From Paroedura picta (taxonomy: Eukaryota > Chordata > Lepidosauria > Squamata > Gekkonidae), in assembly GCF_049243985.1 (NCBI RefSeq), contig NC_135369.1, positions 21,850,533 to 21,914,532 of the forward strand: 64,000 nt of DNA, given 5' to 3'. Shown here in pieces: positions 26,399 to 40,000 of the stretch (position 1 is the stretch's first letter; the number at the start of each line of letters is the position of its first letter). Both the position numbers and the translations under genes were made by a program. The notes beneath the pieces are model-generated. The model had not been told where the DNA came from, searched no databases, and saw only the letters and a list, made by a program, of their open reading frames with translations.

Positions 26399-29300
26399 TC
26401 AAACCCCGGAGCTGGACACAGATGAGCCTGTCACATTGAGGAGGTCACCATAGCGATCCAGGAGCTGAAAGATCACAGCATTCGTCCACCCAAAGCCCTC
26501 CTGTAAGGAGAGATCAGAAACATCAGGACAGGCACCTTGTTCCCTCGCCCCCTTTAGAGGGAGGAACACTTCTGGAGACCCAGCTTTGGGGCCCATAACC
26601 CCCAACCCATTTCTAACCCCAGCAGTGCAGTTGCAGCTCCCAGAGTTCCTAGCTCTGGGTTGGGAAAGACCTGGAGATTTGGGGGTTGGAAGCTGAGGAG
26701 GGTGGGGAGTGGGAATGGAGGGGCTTCAGCAGGGTATAATGCCATCGAGGCCACCTTCCAAAGCTGTTGCTTTCTCCTGGAGAACTGATGCCTGGAGATC
26801 AGTCATAATCCTAAAAGGTCTCCAGGCACCACCTGGTGGCTGGCAACCCCAACAGGTCTAGACCATGCTTTATTTTGGGCAGAGAAAACAGCCTCACCTG
26901 TACTTCATACTCGCCCCCAGAGCCTGGTTTCCCATCTCCTTCTACGTCATACTACAAGAAGAGAGAAGGAATTAAGAGGAGAGAGCTTTCAGCGTCAGAG
27001 AAAGAGTCACCATCAAGGGCTTTTTTGCCCGAACACAACATGCACTCATTCGTTTTATTTGTTTGTTTGTGTTATTTATAGTTGCCTTTCTCACTGCGCC
27101 TCAAGGCGGATTAGATGGGGAGTCCATAAAATCAACAGGATGAGGCATTCTGTAAAAATACAACAGGATTTGGGGTGTGGAGCCGACTGGAAATATGGTT
27201 AGCATGACACCTAACGCAGGGGTAGTCAAACTGCGGCCCTCCAGATGTCCATGGACTACAAATTCCCAGAAGCCCCTGCCAGCGAATGCTGGCAGGGGCT
27301 TCTGGGAATTGTAGTCCATGGACATCTGGAGGGCCGCAGTTTGACTACCCCTGACCTAACAGAAGCTAATTTATCCAGGAGGATCCTAAATTCAGCAAAG
27401 TGTACCCAGGCGCATAGTTCACATTGCCTAATCATTTCTCCTAGGGACAGTGCTACCCTATTATCTCTGTAGTAGAGCCCTCCTGAATAACCAAGTTTTG
27501 CATAGCTTGGGGAACATAGGGGTGTGCCACGAGAACCCAAGATAGGAAGCAACTGTTCTTCTTTCTCCTCCCCACTTCCGCCAAAACTGTGTTCTCAGGA
27601 GTCAAATATCTTTGCTCAGCTTTATTAATTTTATTAGAATTGGGTCTTTTAACCTTAACCTTTTTTCCAAGGAGTTTTATTCTTGGAAGGTAGGTTAATG
27701 AGAGAGGGAAAAGTGACAGGTCAAGGTCCCCCTGTGAGCTTCATGAACTTCTTCTTCTTCCACTTCTTCTTATATTCGATTTATTACCCGCCACTCTCAG
27801 CACGCTGACTCATGGTGGGTTACACAATACAATAAAATACAACCTCCAATTAAACCCACATTAAAACACCATAAAAATTACAAAAAATATAGAACCATAT
27901 GGCAGAAGTAATAACCATCTAAACAACCCAGCTACCAGCCGAGGTCGTCTTGCGTGGATGGAGAGGTGCTGTGGATTGTTACTATTCTATTTCCTGTGTT
28001 GTAGTTTTATGGTCTGCCCTAAGTATTGAACCCTTGAACACACAGACACCATCTCAGGATGCTTCCGCAGAACACCAGGGGATTTCCTAGATGCCAGGTC
28101 TACCCTAGCCACCTACAGAGGATTTGGGAGGAAGGGGTTGACTGTGCCAGAACCGAGTGGGGAAACTCCTGGACAATTGGGGATGGAGCCTGGGAAGGGG
28201 ATACAGGGCCATAGAATCAACCCTCCAAAACATTCATTTCCTCCTAGGGAACTAATCTCTGTAGTCTGAAAATGGGTTGTAATTCAGGGGGATCCGCAGG
28301 TCCCACCTGGAGGTTGCCATCAATAGGATCTCACGGAATTACAGCTCAACTCCAGATTACAGAGATCAGTTCTCCTGGAGAAAATGGATGCTTTGGAGGG
28401 GGACTCTGTAGCATTATATCCCACTGTGGTCCTGCCCTCCCCGTGCTCTAGCCCTATATCTCAGGAGTTTCCCAACCTGGAGCTAGCAGTCCCACACACA
28501 CACTAGTGGTCCCTGGCAAGCCTAACACCATCTCTCTTCCTCAGTGCAGATTTCAGGGGCTGGAAAGAAGGACCCTCACCTTTTCAAACATGGCGTGGTA
28601 CTTCTCGTAGGCAGCCAGGTTCATTCTCACCCAGTTCTGCGCCAAGGTAAAAGCCAGGTTACGGGCCCGGGGAGATGGGGACTTGGCCAGACCTAGCAAG
28701 CATGAAGAAGGGGTGTCAGTGAGAATTCTGGCCATACGGGGGAAGGGAAAACATGTCCGCCCTGAGTGAGGAACCTCTACAACATGGGAAGTGCACTTTT
28801 GGGTCTCCAACACCAAAAATGGCTTAGCTTTAGTCGAAGGTCATTGAGTTGGGGTGGCCACTACACCCAAAGCAATGTAAAAAAAACCTGCACAGCCAAT
28901 CAAGTATCCAGAAATCTTACTGGGCAAAATCCCTCCCTGGACCCACCTACTTTCTAAAAACATGTGATGAGAGCCAGGAAAGGTGTCAGCAGGCACTGTA
29001 TTGGCCATGGCTGCCATATTGAGGGGGCCACGTAAGGACAAGGAAAGGAGGTTGTGCAGATGGGGAAATCTGAAATCTCCCCCTCCTCTCTGATTCTATT
29101 TGCTGAGGGGCATCTCCTACATGTAGGAAGACTTCCTTCAGAGCTCATACAAGACCAATTCAGGTTGTCACTAGAGTTGCCAGCTTTGGGGTGGGAAATG
29201 TATGGAGATTTGGGGGGGGGAATGGATCCTGAAGAGAGTGGGATTTGACGAGGGACCTCAGCAGGGTGTAATGTCAGAGTTCACCCTCCAAGTCAGCCGT

Positions 29301-32300
29301 TTTCTCCCGGGGGGACTGATTTTAATCATTTGGAGATCCACTTGTAATAGCTGAAGATCCCCAAGCATTGTCAGGAGCATGACAATCCCAGGGGCCACAG
29401 ATGGGGTGCCTCGACTGGGCCATTTAGTAACTAGTCCTTACCTGTAATCACCAGATGCTGCAGGGGGGCCCAAGCGTTTGGAAGATCCCACTGCTCCCCT
29501 GTAGAAGCTAGCGAGGTGGGTATCCCGTTGGTATAAGACAGCGCAGAGCTCCCCTGCGGGCACACAAAGAGTGACATGGAACACAGGCACCACTAAGAAT
29601 GCTAGCAAGAGGGCAGCAAGAAAATGGGGTCAGGGGGGTCAGAAGGAGAAGGGTCCACAGTCTAATGAGGAGGGGGCTGACGTAAGTGTGGCTGGCATTC
29701 CAAGAGACACCCACCCCAGGCCATCCCCGCAGGTCGGATGAGTTAGTGAAAAAGGCCTGGTATGTCGCAGTTGAGGATTGCTTACCTCCAGGTAGAGAAG
29801 GGCCCTTTCAGCTGCAGCTGGTTCCACCCCACACTCTGCCCACAGAGGGGTGAGGTTGGATGGGTAAAAGGCCTCGTTGTGCCTCCGCCGCGCAAGGCTG
29901 TAGTCCAGCCAGACCCCAGCGTTCTCGTTCCACAGGACAGCCCGGATCGCAGCTGCTCGACGCTCATGAGCCGCCTGGAAGCCGTCGGCTTTCTCGCCGT
30001 TTCCTTGAAGGGAGGCATGGTTATTTGATGGAGATCCGAAGACCAATAAGGCCAGGGGATCACCAACCTTTTCCTTTTTGAAAGCTACTGCTGAGGAATG
30101 AAAATATCCGGAGTTACTCTCCGCCCCCGTCCTGGTTAGGGGAAGGAGCATGTGACCGTGTTTTCTTCCGTCTTAGAAACAGAACATGGAGTAGGAAGAG
30201 CTCCTGAAATGAACCTGCTTTCTTCTGACTTGGTCCCTCAAAGTCAGTATTGCCTACTCAGACTGGCAGCTGTTCTCCAAGGTCTCAGGCAGGGGTCTTT
30301 CATATCTCCTACCACCTGATTGTTTTTGGTGGAAATGCTGGGGATTGAACCTGGGAGCTTCTGCAAGCCCAGAAGATGATCTGTCAGGTAGGCAGCTCAG
30401 AAAACAAAATAAATGAATGAATAAAGCTTAGAGCAGATCTTTTTGCAATTTTTTGCTTGGTCTTTAGGGAATGCACACGCTAATCTATGAAATCGGAACA
30501 AGCTACCAGTAGCTTACAAACTACATGGGCATTCTTGGGGAAGTGGGGAGGTGGAAATATGACAAATTTTGTCTGTAGGTTTCCAATGACCGTTTAGAAA
30601 AATGATTCTCTGGATGTGATGGTTCTTAGCTTGGCTTGCTATCCCAGCTTCAGGTAGGCCTAGGGATGCCAGCCTCCCGATGGGACCTGGGGATCTCCCA
30701 GGATTACAGCTCATCTCCAGACTACGGAGGTCAGTTCCCTTAGAGAAAATTAACATGTAGGATGGGCTCTCCATTGTACCCTGCTGAGATCCCTGTCCTT
30801 TCCAGCCTCCACCCTCCAAATCTCCAGGACTTTCCCAACCTCGATCTGGCAATGCTTCACCTCCATCCTTGGCTGGTGGTCAGGCGGGATCTGTCAATTC
30901 CAACCCATTCCCCAGAGCTCACCTTTGGGTAGGAGTGATCCGAGAAATGGGTTCAAGTAACCAGGACCTTCCTCAGGAAGAGGCACCAATACCTCACTTG
31001 CTTTGGGGCCAAGTACATGGTCTCCTGCCCTGCCTGGGGTGCTCCAGGCTAGCCTGTTCTTGGAAGCTGGGTCAGCCCCGGTTAGAACTGGGATGGGAAG
31101 CCCCCAAGGAAGTCCAGGGTCACTGTGCAGAGGCAGGCAGTGGCCAAACCACCTCTGGATGCCTCCTGCCTTGAAAACCAAACGGGGTGGCCGTAATTCA
31201 GCTGCGACTCGATGGAACTCCCCACCACATGCCCACTCCTCACCCAGAGCCTTATAAAAGGAGGCCAGCAGCCGCTCGGTTCTGCAAAGGATGGCGTTCA
31301 AATCAACAGGTATCACCGTGCTGGTCTGGGTGTCTTTCCGGGTGGCTGGCAAGGGAGGCGGCCCCGGGAGGAACCAGCGTGACGAGAAATCCCAGCCAGA
31401 CTCAGCCGCGCCTTTCAGCTCTGCCCAAAGGTTCTGCTGGGCTTCTGCATGAAAAAAGTCAGGAAGGGGGAGGGGGGGCGTTGAAGGTGGATAAGACAGG
31501 GGAAACCTTCAGCACCCCCAGGTTTTAGCTCCAGCTCTCTCTTCTCAATGTAAGCAGTCCTCAGCCATGCCAGGTTATGATAAATGTTAAGTTGATGTAA
31601 AGCTAAATGTAAATCACTAGGCGCTGGGTTGGGGGGAGGGGGCAATGCTCACTAGGGTTTCTAGCTTCCAGATGGTAGATGGAGATCTCCTAGCTGGCAG
31701 AGATGAGTTTCCCCGGAGAAAGTGGCCACTTCAGAAGTTGATCTCTGTGGCAATAGACTGAAATCCCTCTCCTAACCAAACTCCACCCTCCACAGATTCT
31801 GCCCCCCAAGTCTTCAAAGCTTCCCAAACCGGAGCTGGCTGCCTAGGGGTTGGGGCACCTTTCCCACAAGAGTTTGGGCACTTCTGAAGTTTAGACTAAA
31901 GACAAGGATTTTAAACGTTATGCCTGGTGGGGATAGAGAGTATTTTTCTCTGTTTCACATAGTACTAAACCTCTAGCTTACCTAGTAAGACAGGTAATTT
32001 GATTTGTTTATCAGTTATGTGCTGCTTTTCTGCTGGAACACAAGAGCTCCAAGTAGTTTACAGACTTCAAAGTCAGAAACAATATATCTATATTTTTTTA
32101 TTTCATCAATTTCTATGCCACCTTCTTGGTCCCCCATCCTGGGGCGGTAAAAACCAAGCATTCATTACAACCAATAAAACGATTCAGCAGTAACATCTAT
32201 AAACTCTAAAATCACAATTAAAAGTATTAAAGGTAAAGGTATCCCCTGTGCAAGCACCGAGTCATGTCTGACCCTTGGGGTGACGCCCTCTAGCGTTTTC

Positions 32301-35300
32301 ATGGCAGACTCAATACGGGGTAGTTTGCCAGTGCCTTCCCCAGTCATTACCGTTTACCCCCCAGCAAGCTGGGTACTCATTTTACCGACCTCGGAAGGAT
32401 GGAAGGCTGAGTCAACCTTGAGCCGGCTGCTGGGATTGAACTCCCAACCTCATGGGCAAAGCTTTCAGGCGGCTGCCTTACCACTCTGCGCCACAAGAGG
32501 CTCTTAAAAGTATTAAGAATTGTCAAAGTTACCTGCATCAACAATACATTCCAGGCGTAACTTAATTGACGAAAACATCAGAGGGTGGGAAGAATAAGAA
32601 AGGCCTGTTTATTTTGGAGATGTAATTTCCAGGCTGGCTTCAGCCATAAGCCTGGTGGAAGAGCTCCATCTTACAGGCCCTGTGGAACATAGTAAGTTCA
32701 GTCAGGGCTCCAATGTCCCAGGGGAGCTCTTTCCGCCAAGGAAGGAACCAGGGCTCAGAAAGCTCTGGCTCTGGTTGAGGCCAGGCACATTTCTTTAGGG
32801 CCTCAACAAGTTGATATTGCTGAATGCGTTCAAGAATTCATTGTTCTTGGATCACAAATTGATAGGGGTGGCCATTGCAGTATGGCAATAAAACGTCAAA
32901 TCGCTCTGGGTCACTCAGCAATGACAAGCTTGAACCTCACATGGAAAAGCAAAGGCCATAAGCCTGACTCCCGAATCTAGATTAGTTAGACTTATTGTAT
33001 TTCCAGTAGTCACATGGCTGTGAAAGTTGGACGATAAAGAAATTGGACTAGAGAAGCTTGGACAAGGCTGATTCTGTGAAGGTTCAAGGGGGTGGCAGGT
33101 TACAGTGGATGAGCGAGAGGGTTGTGAGTGTCCTGCATATTGCAGGGGGTTGGACTGGATGACCCAGGAGGTTCCTTCCAACTCTATTATTCTATGAAGA
33201 ATAGATTCATTTGAACTCTGGTGTTGGAGAAGGCTTCTGCGGGTTCCATGGACAGCAGAAGTCGCAAACAAGGAAATACTACAGCACATGAAGCCTGATG
33301 CATCGCTGGACATATCACGCGATCCTACTTAATGGAGAAAGCAATTATGCTCGGATTGGTCAGTGGAAAAAGGAAACCAGGCCAAGAAAGGGCACAGTGG
33401 TTGGAAATGATCTGCACAGCTGAGGGAGGGAGGTGGTGCGGGATCAGGGATCATGGCAACAGCTGTGCCATGGGATCGCAAAGAGCTGGACTCTACTGAA
33501 TGGCTGACACCAACAACGTTACTGGATCGCAGTACTCTCTGGGGCTCATATATATAAGATAATCATCAACACTCATTCATTACTACAGCACTCAAAAGGG
33601 AGGGGAGAATACTGTAGCTGCAAAAGACACCTAAAGAGACAACCATTAGAAAAGCTGTCAGCCTGATAGCCAAGACAGTAGCAGCCTCTCTGTTCCGAGT
33701 TAAATGTAGCAGTTCTTTATGTACCTTCATCCATGCCCATTGCTAGTTCCACATCTGTGCTGTAGGATTCAGGCCTGAGGGATGAAAGAAGACAGAAAAA
33801 CGTGCTTCTTATTGGCAAGGAAGTGACCAGCACCCGAGACCAGAGCCAGCTTCGAGAACGGCACAGGAACTGTCAAATAACCGCAGCAGCAATTCCCCCC
33901 ACCTCACCTGGGCTCCCCGACCCTGACGTTGTAGCGATTCAAGAGGTGCTCCTTGCCCGCAGCGGTCACCTTGACAGCGCGCTGCTCCTGCCAAAACTGG
34001 TACTCAGCCTCCAGAAGATGGATGTGGTCTCTGGAAAAGGGGCAGGGCTGTTAGCTACGAATCACAGCTACGGGCAGCAGGTGACAGTAAACCTCCGTGT
34101 ACCACGGACAGCATTGTGAAAACCATGAAGTCAGATCGTAAAAGGCACTACAACTTTATCATCAACATATTATATCAGGGGTAGTCAAACTGCGGCCCTC
34201 CAGATGTCCATGGACTACAATTCCCAGAAGCCCCTGCCAGCATTCGCTGGCAGGGGCTCCTGGGAATTGTAGTCCATGGACATCTGGAGGGCCGCAGTTT
34301 GACTACCCCTGTATTATATAAAGCAATGTCCAAGAACAAGCAATGAAATCTCCTTGTGTTACCTGAGGTCTGTTACCTGAGGAAGGCTGTGTCATTGGTC
34401 CGCTTCAGGTAACTCTCTACCATGAGGGTAAGGAAGGGCGGCTGGCTCCGTCGCTCGTAATAGATGCGGCCTCCATTGGGGACGTGCCCAAATCTGTTCC
34501 CAAGAAGCAAAAGCTGCAGCTGAGGAGTGCAGGACACATTCTGTGGGTTGCCATATCTTCCATCCACCCAACCAGGAGACCCAATGGTTAAAGAGCGGGA
34601 GCCCCTAATCTGGAGAACGGGGTTCGATTCCCCACTCCTCCTCTACATTGAGCCAGCTGGGTGACCTTGGGCCAGTCACAGTTCTACCAGAGCTCTCTCG
34701 GCCTCACCTCTCTCACAGGGTGTCTGTTGTGGGGAGAGGAAGGAAAAGGTGTTTGTAAGCTGCTTTGAGACTCCTTTGGGTAGGGGAAAGCGGGGTATAT
34801 ATTTTAAAAAGCTTATCTTCTTCTTACTTTGGGGCTTCATGCCTGAACATGGCAGAGTTTGGCGCAGGTTGTGCCCCAACGCAGCCTCTGCTATTTCCTC
34901 CTCTCCATGGCTTGGGGGGGGGGGAATGTGGCCCTCGGCCCTTACCTGTCCCCAGACACCCTCTCTTACTTGTCCACAAGGTACAGGAAATTCTGGATCA
35001 TGCCCCGGGCTGTGGCGACCATATCAGACAGCAGGAGGCCTTCAATCACCCAGAAAGAATCCCTGTAGGAAGAGGCCGGGCCTTAACCACTCGCCATCCC
35101 AAGGGGGGAGTTTGCAGCAATTTGAGACTTCTTGAGGACCAACGGACCCTCCCCACATTTCATGCTTGAAAACTGGAACACCCCCATGGCTGGGGCCAGT
35201 CTGTTGCCCAGTAGCATGCTCAGTTGGATCAAGGGAGAGCTAATATAATCCAGGGTCATATGTCCCACAAACACACACATTCTTTCCCAGTAGAGATTCT

Positions 35301-36972
35301 GGTGAGTATAAACCAAACTGCACGATATCTTCAATTATTATATTATTTAATATTTATTAGATTTATATCCCGATGCTCCTGGTAGACCGTCTTGCAGCGG
35401 GTTGCAGCACAGGTGCCCAGGACCACACCCCAACCTCCCCCATGGTTCAGAGCTCCCATGAGGGGCAGGCTTAGGGTTGCACGCCTCCAGGTGGGGCCTG
35501 GGATCTCCTGGCATTCCAGCCGATGTCCAGATGACAGAAACTGCTCCCCTGGCTGAAAAGGCAGCTTTAGGAGGTGGCCTCTACAGCATTATACCCTTCT
35601 GGGGGTCTCTCCCTTTCCCAAACCCACCCTCCTCAAGGTCCATCCCCAAATCTCCAGGAATTACCCAACCTGGAGTTGACAACCTGAGCAGGCCTCAAGC
35701 CCCCTTTGGCTACCTCTGTTTTTCAAGAGGACCTTCTTGCAAGTCAAAGGGGGGGACAACAGAAAAGGCCTGGGACAACTATAACAACGTACAGTTTTCA
35801 CCCCTTAGGCGGCTGGAATGACAAAAGTCAGTGTTATCTCCTCCAACTGGCAGCAGCTATCCAGGGTTGTACAAAGAGGTCTTTCATGACTATGCCTTTG
35901 AAATGGAGATGATGTGATTAGGGTTGCCAGACCCACAGTGGAGGGCAGGGCCCCTGTTGCCAGGCATAGGTGGGTAGTGGGGGGGCTTGCCAGGAGAAAG
36001 CCTAGGAAATGCTCTGATATTTGGGCAAAACTCTATGGAAGAAGCCAGTTTTACCATAGAGTTTTTGCCCAAATACCAGAGTGTTGCCAAGACGTCGCTG
36101 GCATGACAATGTCACTGCCCATACAACACCAGCAACAAGGCCTAGGACTTTCTCATTCTCCCCCCCCCCTCCCGTATCCCCTGCTGATTGCCAGGAGGGA
36201 CATGGTAACGCTACTGGGGATTTAATGTGGGACCTTCTGTATGCCAAGGGGATACTCTACCACTGAGCCACATCATTATGTGGGCATGCCACACAGCCCT
36301 TCCATCCTGTCCCCCACCCCACCCCTGAGGCTGTCCTTGCTCCTTACCAGTAATAGTACTCAATGAACCGACCGCCTGGCACTATCAGTGGGTTGGGCAC
36401 ATACATCAAGGAGTAACGTTCAGGCTTGATTTTCACCTCTGCTGAAATCTGAAACGTGAAATGGTTTATTTATTTACATGTGTGACCTGCCTTTCTTTGG
36501 GAACTCAGGACAATGTATGTAGAATTCCTCCCCAAGCCAAAACGACTTCCAAGCTAGGGCCTTTTGCATTGCTTCCCCCACCATCAGCAGCAGCCAGCAC
36601 TGAATCCATGGTTCCCTACGGGACTTAACAGAACATGCTATTCCCCCAGTCAAATCTGCCAATGCATCCTGCTGCCATGTTGACTTGGAAGTGCCCCAAG
36701 TCCTGCAAAGGTGCCGTTTCCCCAGGCAACAAGCTTCATCTGTCACTTTCCCTCTTTGCTGCTTCTGCTCCTCATCTTAACAAATTCCTTCCTGTTCACT
36801 AGCTTTGCTGCAGCATTGTCCATCAGACTTCCTCAGCTGCTTTAGGATGCTTAGGGCTGATCCTGCGTAGAGCAGGGGGTTGGACTAGATGGCTTCTATG
36901 GGCCTTCCAACTCTATGATTCTACGATTCTATGATTCTAACCAGGGATTTGTGGAACCCGAATGGGTGGGAG

Positions 36973-37035
<63 letters not shown>

Positions 37036-40000
37036 TGCTAAACATTTATTGAGTGATATGTGGTCATGTTGACCCACCTCCCCCCCAAAATGGCCAGTGA
37101 TGGGCCTGGGGTGGGTAGGAAGGAGAGGGGTCCCGGGTGGGCATGTCCACAGCTCTGCTTCCAAATCATATTCTGCAGGATCGCGCCACTTCTTGGAAGC
37201 ACCTTACTGGGGTCACCGTAAGTCAGTCATGAACTGACAACACTTACATAATATGGAACTGGGCAATTATGAAATGACATTCGTGAAAAATAAGATAGAA
37301 TCTCTGCTTTCGCTTCAAAGAGAAAACTGTAATCAGCACTAAAACCCTGCCCACAAAATAAAAAAAGATAGCCCATCCTCCATGAGAATTGACTGATTCA
37401 AGTGGTTAACTAAGCTGAGAAGCAGAGCTGGCAAAGAAGGAAAGGATAAGATTTAAAGGGACAGTAGAAGCTTTACTAGCACTTTGGTAGTTCCCAGACT
37501 GAAGGTACAATTGTGCATTAAGACTGCTGCATTCTCTGTCTCCACATTATCCCCTGACCCTTTCCAGTACCCTCTCCAGTTCTGGTACTTCTTCAGGATT
37601 ACCTTCCTTCCCAGCTGCTTCCACTTTGCATTCAGTTCTAAGGCCCACAACTGCAGTTTTGGATCTGAAATCCTGCTCAGGAGCTGTGGGCTGGGAAAGG
37701 ACCAGAGAGAAAAAGACTCAAGGAGACAAAAAGACTCAGGGAGGAGGTTTAATCTATTGGAATGAGATCTGTAGAGGAAGTCAAGGTTATTGTTTTTTTA
37801 AAAATCTAGTTTCTTTAATAACAGAATGAACAAACAACAAAACAGAAAAAGGAAACATACGTAACAAAATACAAGAAAGAAGAGCCTTCCGATTTTTATC
37901 TCTGATGAAGATAAATCAAATTATTCATCTGTTACACTATGTTACATAGAACACTTAAAATCCCTCATCTTCCTATAAACTCATATTTCCCCCTTAATCC
38001 TGAAAACCATTCACCGGGGTGGCCAAACTGCGGCTTTCCAAATGTCCATGGACTACAATTACCATGAGACCCTGCTAGCATGCCAGCAGGGGCTCATGGT
38101 AATTGTAGTCCATGGATATCTGGAGAGCCAGTTTGGCCACCCCTGTCAAATACCATCACTTCTTTTTTGTTCATATTACCCAAAACAACCAGAAGTGGTT
38201 TCCAGTTAGCAACAAATACAGCTGTTGTCTTTTCTCTATTAAAGAGGTCCACTTTAGCCATCGCATGATATCAAGGTGGGAGAGGCAGGTTGGAACTGAA
38301 GCAATACCTGCCTGTCCAGTCTGGGGGCTCCCAGGGCTCAAACTCCTGTCCGGGGGGAAAGAAGTGGGACTCCACAAACTCTGCCAGCTGCTGCTTGGAC
38401 AAGGCCCCGCTGGGTGTTGTGTTCACCAGCTGCTGAAAGCGCTCTAGAACAGTCTCTGAGAGAGAGAAAAACAAAGGAAGGCGTGGGCAGAACGTGCAGG
38501 GGTGCAATTCTACCAATCCTGGGATGACAGAAGTGCGACTTGGAGGGGAGAGCAATACGTCCCATGGCTGGCTGGTGCCTGGCTCACCCATCGGAGGCCT
38601 GGTTTACACCCCCACCAACTCCAGATTCAAAATAGGATGTACTTTTTCACATGGCATAATGATCAGTGAGCTCTGCTGTCGGAAAGGGAGAGGTGAGAAA
38701 TTCATGGAGCATCAGCTCCCCAAGTTACCCTGACCTGGATGGCCCGGGCTAGCCCATATGTATTTATCATGCGGCAGTTCCACACAGGAAGCATACATAA
38801 TCACATAAAATAGGTAGATTGGCCAGCTTGGTGTAGTGGTTAGGAGTGCGGACTTCTAATCTGGCGAGCCAGGTTTGATTCCCCGTTCCTTCACATGCAG
38901 CCAGCTGGGTGAGCTTGGACTCGCTACAGTACTGGTAAAGCTGTTCTGACGGAGCAGTAATATCAGGGCTCTTTCAGCCTCACCCACCTTACAGGGAGTC
39001 TGTTGTGGGGAGAGGAAAGGGAAGACGATGGGAAGCCACTTTGAAACTCCTTCTGGTAGAGAAAAGCAGCACAGAAGAACCAACTCTTCTTCACCTCCTC
39101 CTCTTCCCTAAATACTAACATCTAAATTTTCAGTCCACTCAATTGCAGCTGAAGAGAGTACAAAGAGCTCTGTCACATCTCCCTGGGAAGCACGATGCTC
39201 ACACTTCTGTGAAAATAGTTTTGCAGGCTGCATCACAATCGCATTTGGGACTTGATATTTTGCCCCATTTAACCAACAGGTCTGCACAACTGACAAAGCC
39301 TGTTCGTGTTGCATTAGCCATCTTCCATGCTTTACATGGCAAGTTAAACCCTGCAGGCCTCTTGTGAGTGTTTATCAGGTTATGGGTACCGGGGGGAGCT
39401 GATTGCATCCACGTTCATTCCCTAGATTGAAATTTTGTGATTGCAGGAATTGTGCCTTGCTGGGTACAAATCTGTGCTTATTGCTGAGTGTTGTGACTTC
39501 AGTTCTTGCAACCGAAGCAAGAACTCCCTGATTAGCAGTCGAATGGGAGACCACCAAGAATACCCAGGCTTTCTGAGCACTAGCAGGTCTGCTCTTTTTG
39601 TCTTTTTTGTCTTCAAAACTCCATGAGGAGTTGCCATAAGTTGGCTGTGATTTGATGGCAAAACAAACAAACCAACAAAAAACCCCCAACAACCAAAAAA
39701 CACTCACCAAAGACATGATGTCTAAATAGAGCCTCCATTTTTAGAGGCAATCTACCTTTGAATACAGATTGGGAGGCATTCATGCCCTGCTTGTGGGGCT
39801 TCCCAGAGGCATCTGGCCGGCCACTGTGGGAAACAGACTGCTGGTCCCAATGGACCTTTGGTGTGACCCCGCAGGGCTCGTCTTACATCCTGCAGAGGCT
39901 GGTCTGATTGTTTGACAGCCTTGGTCTTTAAGGCAGAGTTTGCTTTCTCGTCTTGCCCGATGAGTCAGATCTTGACCACATCCTTCCACGTCTTTTCAGC

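Noticed and set aside
36937-37164. A frame with a run of asparagines
   Set aside because: It is the (TTA)n microsatellite read on the minus strand; no splice context or conserved flank.
38308-38321. GC-AG donor for TREH exon 3 at ACAG/GCAGGT
   Set aside because: The GT donor four bases later (GCAG/GTATTG) restores the expected DWTGSPQ reading with the next exon, so no unusual donor is needed.
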